Shown piece by piece: positions 33,977 to 43,016 of a stretch of DNA of 64,000 nt. Origin of the DNA: Limnohabitans kasalickyi (GTDB lineage: Bacteria; Pseudomonadota; Gammaproteobacteria; Burkholderiales; Burkholderiaceae_C); the NCBI GenBank assembly GCA_965234325.1, contig OZ248416.1, positions 294,394 through 358,393 of the forward strand. The letters run 5' to 3'. Below the pieces are notes generated by a model. It was not told the origin of the DNA. It worked only from the letters and a program-made list of their open reading frames with translations, and searched no databases. Made by a program: the position numbers and the translations under genes. Numbering within the stretch: position 1 is the first letter of the stretch; every line of letters starts with the position of its first letter.

Positions 33977-34924
33977 TCAGGGGGGAGACAGGGTAGGCAT
34001 TAACATTTGCGCGACGTTGATGACGGCAGGGCCCAATAAAACGGTCAGCAGTGCAGGGAAGACGCAAAAAATCAATGGCATCAAAATCTTCACAGGCAAT
34101 TTGGCGGCTGCTTCTTCTGCGATCAAGCGGCGTTTGGTTCGCAGTGACTCAGAATGCACCTTGAGCGACTCACCCACACTGGTCCCAAAGCGGTCAGCTT
34201 GAATCAGCATAGACACCAACGCATCAATATCGTCCAAGCCAATACGCAGCGCCAAATTGCGCAGGGCGTCGGGCCTCGCCGCTCCCGCGCGCAGCTCCAG
34301 TCCCAACAGCGAAAACTCTTGGGCGAGGGCTTCGCTTTCAATTTGCATCTCACGGCCCACCCTTTCCACCGCTGCGTCCAGCCCTAAACCCGCTTCCACA
34401 CAAACACGCAACAAATCAAGCGCATCAGGAAAAGCGCGAAACAACTCATGTTGACGCCGCTTTACCCAATGCGATAGCAATGCATTGGGCAGGTAATAGC
34501 CCGAAGCCGAGGCCACCAACATCAAGCTCAGCAGCAGACTCACGTTGAAGTGCCACAACGTTGAAAAGCCAAAGAGCAAGACCAAGAGCGGCAATACAAA
34601 CGTGAGCAAGGTTTTACTGGCGAAATAAAGCGTGACGACATTGGGCGAGTTCAGCCCTGCATTGCTGAACCGAATCCGCAAGGGCGATGTCAGCCACGAC
34701 TCCGCGTTCATGGCTGCACTGGCTAGGGGTTCTATCCATCGTTTAACGGGGCGTGACAGGGGCGAGGTGATGGCTTGCACCACGGGCGACAACTTGGGTG
34801 CAAACAAGGTCGCCATTCGTTTGTCCAGCGCCGTGGGCATCCAATGGTTCAACGCGACATAGGCGATGGTCACTGCCAAGATGAAGATCACGGCTAAAAA
34901 TAAGACGGTGTAAAAACTGCGCAT
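33977..34924 (-). CDS. tadC: Tad pilus inner membrane platform protein TadC
   Basis: One of two GspF-like membrane proteins on which the Flp pilus is built. A 315 aa protein with an N-terminal helix, a hydrophobic pair near residues 110-150, the GspF domain (RAFPDALDLLRVCVEAGLGLDAAVERVG ... LAQEFSLLGLELRAGAARPDALRNLALRIGLDDIDALVSML) and a C-terminal helix pair (KLPVKILMPLIFCVFPALLTVLLGPAVI). Four bases after tadB. Confidence 0.92.
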   Translation of the reverse strand: MRSFYTVLFLAVIFILAVTIAYVALNHWMPTALDKRMATLFAPKLSPVVQAITSPLSRPVKRWIEPLASAAMNAESWLTSPLRIRFSNAGLNSPNVVTLYFASKTLLTFVLPLLVLLFGFSTLWHFNVSLLLSLMLVASASGYYLPNALLSHWVKRRQHELFRAFPDALDLLRVCVEAGLGLDAAVERVGREMQIESEALAQEFSLLGLELRAGAARPDALRNLALRIGLDDIDALVSMLIQADRFGTSVGESLKVHSESLRTKRRLIAEEAAAKLPVKILMPLIFCVFPALLTVLLGPAVINVAQMLMPTLSPP

Positions 34925-34927
34925 GGT

Positions 34928-35899
34928 TTAAATCCGAATGCGCACCATGCGCCACATCCACCAAATGCCGATGGCCATCAGCCCCAAAGACACTTGCAGC
35001 ATGCGAATGCCCATGGGATCTGTCCACAATTTAGAAATGAATTCGGGGTTGATCAGGCTCAGCAGCAACGCAATGACAAACGGCAGCAAACCCAGAATCC
35101 AAGCTGACAAACGCCCCTCTGCCGTCAGCACCCGCACACTGCCCGTGATGCGCTGTCGGTCTCGAATCAAGGCGGCCAGTGACTTCAAGATTTCAGTCAA
35201 ATTACCGCCCGTCTCCAACTGAATCAGCACGGCCACCACAAAGAACCGCAAGTCCCCGCTGGCCACGCGCAGGGTGAGGTGCTTCAAAGCAACTTCGGTC
35301 GTGATGCCAAAGTTGATCTCGTCAAACGTGGCTTGAAACTCCTCTCGAATCGGGTGTGTCCCTTCGCTGCCAACAATCAGCAGCGCGCTTGAAAACGCGT
35401 GGCCGGCTTGCATCGCTCGGGCCATCAAGTCCAGCGTGTCGGGCAGTTGTGCTTCGATGTTGAACACGCGCTGGCGCCGTTGGTAATGCAAATACAGGGC
35501 CCAAAAAAGCGTCGGTAAGCCGCCCAACAACAGGGCTAGTCCCAAGCCGACGCCTGAGATCAAACTGGCAAGCCATGTGAGCAACCACAAAGCAGCGTTC
35601 ACGATCAAAAAACGTCCGACATTCCAGGACATCCCTGCTTGGGTCAAAAATTTGTCGAGTCCTTCGATGTTGGGTACGCGCGACAGCCAGGCATTCAACA
35701 CCGGCCACTCGCTGAGCAAGCGTGTCTTGACCAGCGATTGGCTGAGCACCCGAAAATCACCGCTCAAAGCGCGCAATCGGTGTCTGATGAGCGACGCGTT
35801 CTCACCCCAGTGATTGCTCCAAAAGCGCAACGCGCCCAGCATGAACAAGCCCACGGCCAAAATGAGCAGGGTGACGAAGGTGATGAGATTCCAGTTCAC
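34928..35899 (-). CDS. tadB: Tad pilus inner membrane platform protein TadB
   Basis: The second GspF-like platform protein. A 323 aa protein with membrane helices at both ends and the GspF domain (EAQLPDTLDLMARAMQAGHAFSSALLIVGSE ... NFGITTEVALKHLTLRV ... DLRFFVVAVLIQLETGGNLTEILKSLA). Length and layout are typical for TadB. Packed between tadA and tadC. Confidence 0.92.
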   Translation of the reverse strand: MNWNLITFVTLLILAVGLFMLGALRFWSNHWGENASLIRHRLRALSGDFRVLSQSLVKTRLLSEWPVLNAWLSRVPNIEGLDKFLTQAGMSWNVGRFLIVNAALWLLTWLASLISGVGLGLALLLGGLPTLFWALYLHYQRRQRVFNIEAQLPDTLDLMARAMQAGHAFSSALLIVGSEGTHPIREEFQATFDEINFGITTEVALKHLTLRVASGDLRFFVVAVLIQLETGGNLTEILKSLAALIRDRQRITGSVRVLTAEGRLSAWILGLLPFVIALLLSLINPEFISKLWTDPMGIRMLQVSLGLMAIGIWWMWRMVRIRI

Positions 35900-35902
35900 G
35901 GA

Positions 35903-37192
35903 TCAGCCCCTGTTGCGTGCTGGGTCGTACAAGTCTTCGCGCAAGTTCACACCCCGTGTGCGTAGGCGATGCTCAAATTTAGGCCGAATGCCTGTCGCCA
36001 GAAATCGGCCTTGCACAGCCCCCGTGGCATCCAAGCCGGTTTGGTCAAATTTGAAAATTTCTTGCATGCTCTCAATGTCACCCTCGACACCTGTGATTTC
36101 TTGCAAGCTGGTGATTTTTCGTTTGCCGTCGGACAGCCGTGAAATTTGGATCACCACCGACAAGGCCGCGCTGATTTGCTGGCGCATCGCGCGTGGGCTG
36201 ACCTGCATGCCGGCCATGCTCATCATGTGTTCAAGCCGCGTTAAGGCGTCGCGTGGGGTGTTGGCATGGATGGTGGTCATAGAGCCTTCGTGGCCCGTGT
36301 TCATGGCCTGCAACATGTCCAGCACTTCGGAGCCCCGAATTTCGCCCAAGATGATGCGGTCAGGTCGCATGCGCAAGCTGTTGCGCAGCAAGGCGCGTTG
36401 CGTCACTTCGCCTTTGCCTTCAATGTTTTGCGGGCGAGACTCAAGGCGCACCACATGGGGTTGCTGCAGTTGCAACTCGGCTGCATCTTCGATGGTGATG
36501 ATGCGTTCGTTGGGCGGAATGGCCCCAGAAATCACGTTGAGCAAGGTGGTCTTGCCAGAGCCTGTGCCGCCAGACACCAACAGATTCACTTTGGCTTTGA
36601 CCAAGCCAAAAATCAACTCCGCCATTTCAGGGGTCAGTGTGCCGAATTTCACCAAGTCGTCCATGCCGTAGGGCACCACCGAGAAGCGACGGATCGACAG
36701 CGCGGGCCCATCGAGCGCGAGTGGCGCAATGATGGCGTTCACCCGCGAGCCATCGGGCAAACGTGCATCCACCATGGGGCTGAGTTCGTCAACGCGACGC
36801 CCAATGCGCGACACAATTTTGTCGATGATGCGCAGCAAATGCGCATCGTTGTCAAACTTCACGTCGGTGGCCTCTAGGCGACCTTGGCGTTCTACATACA
36901 CACGACTGGGGCCGTTCACCAAAATATCCGACACCGTGGTGTCGGCCAGCAAGGGCTCAATCGGACCCAAGCCCAGCATCTCGTTTTGAATGCTTTGCAC
37001 AATCGTGCGCCGCTCTGACTCGTTGATGGCCACGCTGTCTTCGTCCAGCAAGCGTTCTGTCAACAGCTTCAGCTCCTTGCGCAGTTGCTCTGCCGACATG
37101 TTTTCCATGGTCCTGAGGTCGACCAAGCTCAAGATTTTTTTATGAATCTTGGACTTGATCTTTTCGATGCGCGACAGCGCGGTGGTATCCAT
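35903..37192 (-). CDS. tadA: Tad pilus assembly ATPase TadA/CpaF
   Basis: Hexameric motor of pilus assembly and retraction. The 429 aa protein has an N-terminal domain, LVSGGTGSGKTTLLNVISG (Walker A), ERIITIEDAAELQL (Asp box), the Walker B LRMRPDRIILGEIRGSE and the His box TGHEGSMTTIHANTPRDAL. The stop of tadZ overlaps its start by one base. Confidence 0.95.
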   Translation of the reverse strand: MDTTALSRIEKIKSKIHKKILSLVDLRTMENMSAEQLRKELKLLTERLLDEDSVAINESERRTIVQSIQNEMLGLGPIEPLLADTTVSDILVNGPSRVYVERQGRLEATDVKFDNDAHLLRIIDKIVSRIGRRVDELSPMVDARLPDGSRVNAIIAPLALDGPALSIRRFSVVPYGMDDLVKFGTLTPEMAELIFGLVKAKVNLLVSGGTGSGKTTLLNVISGAIPPNERIITIEDAAELQLQQPHVVRLESRPQNIEGKGEVTQRALLRNSLRMRPDRIILGEIRGSEVLDMLQAMNTGHEGSMTTIHANTPRDALTRLEHMMSMAGMQVSPRAMRQQISAALSVVIQISRLSDGKRKITSLQEITGVEGDIESMQEIFKFDQTGLDATGAVQGRFLATGIRPKFEHRLRTRGVNLREDLYDPARNRG

Positions 37193-38367
37193 CAGCTGTT
37201 GCTTCCCATGAAGCGGTTGATCCAGCTCATGGTTCGCGGCGCATGGGTGGTGTCATAGCCGTGTGCCATATCACGCAGCACTTGCACAATGCTGTTGTGA
37301 GGATTGACGGAAGTGATGGGCACACCGGTGTTGATGGCTTGAGCCACATCTTGAAAACTGCTGCGTATGGTGTGTGTGACTTTGATGCCCAGTGCTTTTT
37401 CAATTTGGGCCACATCGATGGTGTCGTTCTTTTCATAGCGATTCACAACCACTCGAATTTTGCTGTCGTCGTAGCCCAAGCTGCGAAGTTTGGTCACCAA
37501 GCGTTTGGCACTGCGCACAAAGGGTAAGAGGTTTTCCATCACCAAATACACCACATCGCTGCGGTCCAAGGCTTGGATGGTCACGGGGCCCAACAAGCGT
37601 TCAAGGTCGATTACGACCATGTCGTAATTCACCTCGATCACATCGAGCAAGCGGTCCAGTTGTGTGGCATTCATGGTGTAGCCGGACTCAGGATCTTCCG
37701 GCGCTGACAGCATGTCAAAGTTATTGTGAATGTGCAGAACGCTGGCACTCAAGAGCTTGGCGTCTAAGCGGTCAATTTGTCGGGCCAGCTCGGTGATGTC
37801 GGACCGGTTGGGTCCGGGGGAGACGTAATAAGCGGCATCCCCACATTGCAAATCGAGGTCAAGAAATGCGGTTTTTTTGCCCAAATCTTTGGCCAAAATA
37901 TCAGCAAAGTTGGTGGCTAAAAACGTGGCGCCACTGCCACCCTTGCAAGACAAAAATGAAATGGTTTTAGCCCGAGTCGCTTTCAAGGGGGGCAATTTTT
38001 TTCGCAATACAACGCGCCGTAGCGCTGCTGTTAGTTCGGTGGCGATGGCGGGTGAGCTCAGCACCTCACGCACCCCCGCTTGCATGGCAGCGAGCAAGGT
38101 GGTCGCTTCGCGTTGTGTGCTCAGCATCAGCACCACCACTTGGGGATGGGTGGACACAAATACATCGATGTCCGCGATGTCTTGGGCTTGTTGTGTCTCT
38201 GTGCATTCCACGATCAGTACATCGGTGTCCAGCGGCTCGATCATCGTGCTCAAGGTGGTGTCTGCATGGCGATGTAAGGCATTCGCCACGTCATAGCCTT
38301 CTGTTTCAACCAAGACGCGAAGGCTGGCAAGCTGCGCCTCAGATCCAGAAATTAATACGACTTTCAT
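37192..38367 (-). CDS. tadZ: Tad pilus localisation ATPase TadZ/CpaE
   Basis: A 391 aa MinD/ParA-like protein that places the Tad machine at the pole. The N-terminal 120 residues form an atypical receiver domain (VVLISGSEAQLASLRVLVETEGYDV), followed by a ParA fold with deviant Walker A ISFLSCKGGSGATFLATNFA, LDLDLQCGDAAYYV and the VVIDLERLLGPVT segment. The GGSGAT loop is altered from canonical KGGxGKT, as in other CpaE proteins. Confidence 0.9.
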   Translation of the reverse strand: MKVVLISGSEAQLASLRVLVETEGYDVANALHRHADTTLSTMIEPLDTDVLIVECTETQQAQDIADIDVFVSTHPQVVVLMLSTQREATTLLAAMQAGVREVLSSPAIATELTAALRRVVLRKKLPPLKATRAKTISFLSCKGGSGATFLATNFADILAKDLGKKTAFLDLDLQCGDAAYYVSPGPNRSDITELARQIDRLDAKLLSASVLHIHNNFDMLSAPEDPESGYTMNATQLDRLLDVIEVNYDMVVIDLERLLGPVTIQALDRSDVVYLVMENLLPFVRSAKRLVTKLRSLGYDDSKIRVVVNRYEKNDTIDVAQIEKALGIKVTHTIRSSFQDVAQAINTGVPITSVNPHNSIVQVLRDMAHGYDTTHAPRTMSWINRFMGSNS

Positions 38368-38391
38368 GGTGTTTCTTTCTAGATGTCAAAG

Positions 38392-38688
38392 TCAACGTGA
38401 CGCACCAGAGGCACCCGCAGAGCCGCCGCCAACGCCAATGTTGAACACATTGGTAGGCAGGGGCGGAACTTCAAACGATTTTTGATACCGGTCAACGGCT
38501 GCCCTGGCCGCTTGTCCATCGGTGGTTGCCGCTGACTCACTGCTGCGCGGCGCGCTAGGGTTGGCCGTTTGGGTCTGCACCATGTGGCGCACGGAGGCGC
38601 CGAAGTTGTCGTCGATGGGCGAGGGGTAGTTGCTGCAAGCAGACAACATCAAGGCCACGCCGACGCTGAAAAATGGGGTCATTCGCAT
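38392..38688 (-). CDS. Small Tad-operon lipoprotein
   Basis: A 98 aa lipoprotein (signal MTPFFSVGVALMLSAC) with a low-complexity tail rich in S, A and G. It occupies the place where CpaD or RcpB is found in other Tad loci and may be a reduced outer membrane partner of the secretin. The start used is ATG 38688, two residues before MTPFF; longer frames run into the secretin gene. Confidence 0.6.
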   Translation of the reverse strand: MRMTPFFSVGVALMLSACSNYPSPIDDNFGASVRHMVQTQTANPSAPRSSESAATTDGQAARAAVDRYQKSFEVPPLPTNVFNIGVGGGSAGASGASR

Positions 38689-38699
38689 GGCGTGGGCTT

Positions 38700-40022
38700 T
38701 CAGGGTTTTTGTGCAGGCACAGCGACAGGGGCGGTGGCTTTGGGGGCGCCTTCCATGCGGCCCTGCCAATGCAGTTCAGCGCGCGTGGGCTCGATGAAGG
38801 TGTCGGTGGGCAGGGGCAGGGTTTGCATGCGGGGCTTGGCCAAATGCGGCGTCACGACAAATACCAGCTCCGTGCGTTCGGCCTGAAATGCGCTGCTGCG
38901 AAACAGGGCGCCCAAAATCGGGATTTCTCCCAAAACTGGAAACGCCTTCACCGCCTCGGTCACGTTGTTTTTGATCAAGCCGCCAATCGCAAAGCTCTCG
39001 CCATCGCGCAGCTGCACCGTGGTGGAGGCTCGACGTGTCGAAATAGAAGGCAAGACGCTGACTTGTCCTGTGGACGTGGTCACCGCGGTGCCCGCTTGTG
39101 ACAGCTCGGACACTTCGGGCGTGACGCGCAAGTTGATCAAGCCGTCTTCTAAAACTGTCGGGGTGAATTTGAGGCCCACACCAAACTCACGTTCTTCCAA
39201 CACGATGGTGGTCGCTCCGCCGCTGCTCGACTGCGGGACGGGAATAAAGATCTTGCCACCCGCTAAAAACGAGCCTTCTTGGCCACTGATGGCGGTGATG
39301 GTGGGCTCGGCCAAAATTTTGACCAGCCCCTTTTTGATTTCTGCATCCAGCTTGATCGAGGTGCTGCCGTTGCGGGCCGATGCCGTGCCAGCGCCAGTGC
39401 CCAGCAACGAGGACAACAACCCATAGGTGGCGCCACCATTGGTTCGGTTAGCGCCCACCTCAAACCCCAGTTCATCCAGCAGGGTTTTGGACACTTCAGC
39501 CACCTTCACTTCGAGCATCACTTGCTGCGAGCCCTCAACGCGAAGCAGGTTGATGACCTTTTTGCCGCCACTGAAAACTTCGGCCAGCAACATCAAACGT
39601 TGCAAACGCACAGGGTCGGTTACCGTGCCAGTGAAGACAAGCGTGTCCCCCATGGCATCGATGCGAATGTTCTTCTCGCTGGGCACCAATTCGCGCACGT
39701 TGTCACGCAGCGTTTGCACATCGACACCCACCGACAAGTCCATCACGGTGGTGGTGCCGCCTTTGGTCCAAATCATCACATTGGTCGTGCCTAGTTTTTT
39801 GCCGAGCACATAGACCTCTCGAGGGCTAATCAGCATCACGTCGGCCACCTCTGGGTTGCCTACAGACAGTCGCACCGCGTCGGCAGGTAGCGCCATCACG
39901 GTGGACTTGCCCGTTGCCAATTGCATCTTGGGAGCCAATTGCAGCGACCAAGCAGGCCCGCTGCAACTCAGCAGCGTCGCCACGCACATCCAAGCCATGC
40001 GTTGTGTGAAAGAGGTTTGCAT
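38700..40022 (-). CDS. rcpA: Tad pilus secretin RcpA/CpaC
   Basis: Forms the outer membrane ring of the Flp pilus. The 440 aa protein has a signal peptide, the pilus N domain (MALPADAVRLSVGNPEVADVMLISPREVYVLGKKLGTTNVMIW), a BON-like segment (GDTLVFTGTVTDPVRLQRL), MLEVKVAEVSKTLLDELGF and the secretin core with EREFGVGLKFTPTVLEDGLINLRVTPEVSEL and IPILGALFRSSAFQAERTELVFVVTPHL. Start at ATG 40022; the frame upstream is unlike a signal peptide. Confidence 0.93.
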   Translation of the reverse strand: MQTSFTQRMAWMCVATLLSCSGPAWSLQLAPKMQLATGKSTVMALPADAVRLSVGNPEVADVMLISPREVYVLGKKLGTTNVMIWTKGGTTTVMDLSVGVDVQTLRDNVRELVPSEKNIRIDAMGDTLVFTGTVTDPVRLQRLMLLAEVFSGGKKVINLLRVEGSQQVMLEVKVAEVSKTLLDELGFEVGANRTNGGATYGLLSSLLGTGAGTASARNGSTSIKLDAEIKKGLVKILAEPTITAISGQEGSFLAGGKIFIPVPQSSSGGATTIVLEEREFGVGLKFTPTVLEDGLINLRVTPEVSELSQAGTAVTTSTGQVSVLPSISTRRASTTVQLRDGESFAIGGLIKNNVTEAVKAFPVLGEIPILGALFRSSAFQAERTELVFVVTPHLAKPRMQTLPLPTDTFIEPTRAELHWQGRMEGAPKATAPVAVPAQKP

Positions 40023-40026
40023 GGTT

Positions 40027-40863
40027 TTATTCCAAAGTTTTAACGCTGCCGCGGATGATTTCTGGCTTGTCTGGCAAGCGCTTGGTCTGTGTGGTTGCAG
40101 GCGCGCGAGGCTTTGGCGCGGGTGTTGTCGGCGCAGCCAATGAAAGCTCAATGGGTTTGTCGAGGACCTTTTCGGCGGACTTGAACAAATCCTCCATGCT
40201 GGCCCCTTGGGTGTTCACGCGACCGGTGTCGACTTGGCTGCGCAGCACCAAGGACAGCGACCCGACGCTGCGTGCCAAATCAATCTGCTCGGCTTGTTGA
40301 GGCGTGACCTCTAGCGTCACGGCGTTGACCAAGCGCGGCTTGGTCTCGCTGGTGGAGGCATCTTGGGCCAACGCCAACACCAAGATGCGCTCCAGCACAA
40401 TTTTGGAAACCACGCGGCCGCTTTTTTCAGTGGCATTGACCATCACATCCACGTAGTTGCCGGGCAGCGCAAAGCCAGCCACACCGACGATTTCATTGAT
40501 CTTCACGGTGACAGCGCGTGTGCCCTCGTGCAGCAATGCCGACAGCCCCCCTTTTTCGCCGTGTGCCGCCAGTTTGCTGGGCAACACGGGTTCGCCACGC
40601 AAAATGGGTGTGTTGGTGACGCGTTGGTAAATGAGTTTCGGGTCGGCCACGGGTTCTTTCAGCGCGTTGGCGGCTGGCCAATCGATCGTCTCCAACATGC
40701 CCTCGCGCAGTGGCGTGCCAAAAGGCAAATCGCGGGCGGCCACCACGACTTTGGTGCTGGCCACGTCGGTGCGTTCCAGCACCCAGTGCAAAGCAATGCC
40801 GACTGCGCCCGCACCGAGGGCGAGGGACAAAGCGATGAGCAAGAGGGGGCGGACATTTTTCAC
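40027..40863 (-). CDS. rcpC: Tad pilus assembly protein RcpC/CpaB
   Basis: A 278 aa protein with one N-terminal helix and a SAF/beta-clip domain (VVVAARDLPFGTPLREGMLETIDWPA ... RGEPVLPSKLAAHGEKGGLSALLHEGTRAVTVKINEIVGVAGFALPGNYVDVMV). CpaB proteins are thought to link peptidoglycan and the secretin. Followed by rcpA after four bases. Confidence 0.92.
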   Translation of the reverse strand: MKNVRPLLLIALSLALGAGAVGIALHWVLERTDVASTKVVVAARDLPFGTPLREGMLETIDWPAANALKEPVADPKLIYQRVTNTPILRGEPVLPSKLAAHGEKGGLSALLHEGTRAVTVKINEIVGVAGFALPGNYVDVMVNATEKSGRVVSKIVLERILVLALAQDASTSETKPRLVNAVTLEVTPQQAEQIDLARSVGSLSLVLRSQVDTGRVNTQGASMEDLFKSAEKVLDKPIELSLAAPTTPAPKPRAPATTQTKRLPDKPEIIRGSVKTLE

Positions 40864-40873
40864 ACGCTGACCT

Positions 40874-41383
40874 TTAGTTGTTCAAGAGCACATAGCCCAA
40901 GGTGCCCAAGCCAATGGCCAGTGCATAAGGCAGGCGATGCGGCCCCACCACCATGACCCATTGGCGTGGACGGCCTCCGCTGGCCATTTGCATGACAAAG
41001 CCCAGGACGCCTTGGTGCACGTTTTGCCACATGACCGTCAATTGCCCGTGCCGCAGCGCGATCAATAAGGCCAACACACCGCCCGACACGCCGGTGAGCA
41101 TGGCTACCGTCAAAATGCCCGGAAAGCCTACAAACGCACCCACAGCAGCGAGCAACTTGACATCGCCCGCCCCCAAAATGCGCAGCAGGTAGAACGGCAA
41201 AAACACAGCCAAACCAGCCAAGCTGCCCTCTGCCGCATCGATCCAGCCAATGCCATCGGGTTGCCAAGCGATAGCTATGCCCACCGCCCATCCCAGCAGC
41301 ACCAATTGGTTGGGTATTCGGTGGGTTCTGACATCCCACCACATGGCGGCGATCAGCAGCAGGCTGCAGGCGAACGTCCACAT
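40874..41383 (-). CDS. tadV: Prepilin peptidase TadV/CpaA
   Basis: Membrane aspartic protease that cleaves Flp-type prepilin. The 169 aa protein has about five helices and both catalytic aspartates: WWDVRTHRIPNQL near residue 17 and LRILGAGDVKLLAAVGAFVG near residue 73. It is the small form without the methylase domain, as usual for TadV. Between flp and rcpC. Confidence 0.92.
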   Translation of the reverse strand: MWTFACSLLLIAAMWWDVRTHRIPNQLVLLGWAVGIAIAWQPDGIGWIDAAEGSLAGLAVFLPFYLLRILGAGDVKLLAAVGAFVGFPGILTVAMLTGVSGGVLALLIALRHGQLTVMWQNVHQGVLGFVMQMASGGRPRQWVMVVGPHRLPYALAIGLGTLGYVLLNN

Positions 41384-41394
41384 GGCTGGATGAC

Positions 41395-41583
41395 TTAAAC
41401 CGGCTTGGCTGCGAGCAACTTGGCCGAGATGGCCGTGAAGATGGCGTTCAAGTTCGTGCCAACAGCGGTGGCAGCGGTGATGATGACCACCGAAATCAAG
41501 GCGGCCAACAAACCATATTCAATGGCCGTTGCACCTTGTTCGTCGGCGAGGAAGTTTTGGGTGAGTTGTTTTAACGTGTTCAT
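41395..41583 (-). CDS. flp: Flp/Fap type IVb pilin
   Basis: Major pilin of the Tad pilus. A 62 aa preprotein with leader NTLKQLTQNFLADEQG, the cleavage site before ATAIEYGLLAALISVVII (Flp motif with Glu5 and Tyr6 of the mature protein) and a short tail. First gene of the minus-strand operon, 11 bases before tadV. Confidence 0.94.
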   Translation of the reverse strand: MNTLKQLTQNFLADEQGATAIEYGLLAALISVVIITAATAVGTNLNAIFTAISAKLLAAKPV

Positions 41584-41702
41584 GTCTGACCTTTCAAAGT
41601 TCCGTGCGAAGTTGCACCACTGACGGCTTGAATTTAGGTCTTTACATGCTTATTTGCTGATCAATAGGTCCTGGTTTCGTGCGTGTCGTCCTGTGCATGC
41701 AT

Positions 41703-41749
41703 GGTGATCGATGTGTTTTTTGTGTGCGTCAACGTACAGATGGATCACC
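41703..41749. promoter_or_regulatory. Inverted repeat in the flp-araC intergenic region
   Basis: GGTGATC at 41703-41709 and GATCACC at 41743-41749 flank 33 bases between the divergent flp and AraC-type genes. It may be a regulator site, but short arms occur by chance. The 202-base gap holds no other clear gene; AAAGGAAA precedes the AraC start. Confidence 0.25.
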
Positions 41750-41785
41750 AGCGAGTAGGCACAGTCGATCCAAAGGAAAAAAACA

Positions 41786-42612
41786 ATGCTTGACCTATTT
41801 GCATCGACACAGGGGGACTTCGGTCACGTTGAGGTTGTGAAGTACAGCCATGATTTGGTGGTGCATGCCCATCCGCAGACCCATTTTTCATTTTGGTTGG
41901 GCGGCGGCCTGGCCTATGCCCATGTCGACAAAAGTTTGGCCCAACTCGGGCCCGACTTGGCACTGGGCGTGAATAGCCATGCGTCGCACGATCTTTGCCT
42001 GCACGACCCGAAGCACGGGGCTATTTTTTAAATCTGTATTTGAACGATGCTTGGCTGGATGCACAGTGTTCTGACTTGGCGCATGCCATGGTGTTGGCAC
42101 AACCGTGCATTGGCATCACGCCAGAGATGCGCGCGTTGTGCTCGCAGTTGCTGACGCATTTGGTCTCGCCCTCGCAAGAGAAAAACGGGTGTATCGACGC
42201 CGATGTGCAGTTGCTGGTTGCGAAAACGATTGCTTCAGCCATGACGCCCGAGCAGCTGCAAGCCATGCCCTTGCGTCGCCGCCTGATTGACTTCCGCTTG
42301 CGCACGGCCATTGCCTACATGCAAGACAACTTGGGTAACCCGAAGGTGGCGGAAGAAGTGGCCGAGGTGGTGGGCTTGTCGCGCAGCCGGTTTTTTGAGT
42401 TGTTCCATGACCAGTTGGGTACATCGCCCCTGGTGTTCTGGAATGCCTTGCGCCTAGAAGCGGCCTTGACACAGCTGTATCAACGCGATGAAAACATGAC
42501 GTCCATGGCGATGGGTTTGGGGTTTTCGACGCCAGGAAATTTTTCACGGTTCTTTCGTGACCAACGCGGCGTCACCCCTTCCGCTTACCGCCGCGGCTGT
42601 CATGCGGCTTAA
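41786..42612 (+). pseudogene. AraC family regulator split by a one-base frameshift at a T6 run
   Basis: The 5' part (41786-42031) encodes an AraC N-terminal sensor domain (HDLVVHAHPQTHFSFWLGGG, cupin-like) and stops at TAA 42029-42031, inside CTATTTTTTAAAT. The next frame continues at once and encodes the rest (LNLYLNDAWLDAQ, then two helix-turn-helix motifs DNLGNPKVAEEVAEVVGLSRSRFFELFHDQL and SMAMGLGFSTPGNFSRFFRDQRGVTPSAYR). Adding one T restores an uninterrupted reading frame of about 275 aa. Sequencing error, real mutation, phase variation or slippage would all fit. The 3' end overlaps tadE by 11 bases. The second half has an ATG at 41995 but lies mid-protein. Confidence 0.8.
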
Positions 42613-43012
42613 ACAGCGCGGTGCCACGCTGGTTGAGTTTGCGTTGGTGCTGCCGCTGCTGTTTCTGATCTTGGATGGCATGATCAGCTTCAGCATGGTG
42701 ATGTATGACAAGGTCATTCTGACCAACGCCGTGCGCGAGGCGGTCCGCGCGGGATCCCTGATTCAAAACCCCAAACTGTCGTCCACGCAAATTGCCGATG
42801 TTGCGCGCAGCTATTGCGCCACGTACTTGCTGTCTTTTGGCGCGGCACCAGTGGTGTCGGTGGTGGTCACGCAAGCAGCAGATCCCGTGTTTCAAATGCC
42901 AGTCACGGTGACTGCGTCGTACACGTTTCAAAGCTTGTTGATGGGGCACTTTCTCACGGCGATGCGTACCCCTTTGGTGTTGACCTCCACCGCCACACGC
43001 TGGAACGAGTAG
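42602..43012 (+). CDS. tadE: TadE-like minor pseudopilin
   Basis: A 136 aa protein with the TadE start LKQRGATLVEFALVLPLLFLILDGMISF: short leader, Glu in the pilin-like motif, one membrane helix. It continues with VMYDKVILTNAVREAVRAG, typical of TadE. It overlaps the end of the AraC-type gene and is convergent with tadG, four bases apart. ATG 42602 is chosen because the pilin motif follows; an upstream start would lie deep in the regulator gene. Confidence 0.85.
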   Translation: MRLKQRGATLVEFALVLPLLFLILDGMISFSMVMYDKVILTNAVREAVRAGSLIQNPKLSSTQIADVARSYCATYLLSFGAAPVVSVVVTQAADPVFQMPVTVTASYTFQSLLMGHFLTAMRTPLVLTSTATRWNE

Positions 43013-43016
43013 TTTT

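Noticed and set aside
35814..36671. Open frames antisense to tadA
   Set aside because: tadA is intact with all ATPase motifs; the antisense frames encode no recognisable fold.
41703..41749. GGTGATC...GATCACC as a firm AraC binding site
   Set aside because: Seven-base arms 33 bases apart are weak, and AraC proteins usually bind direct repeats; kept only as a low-confidence site.
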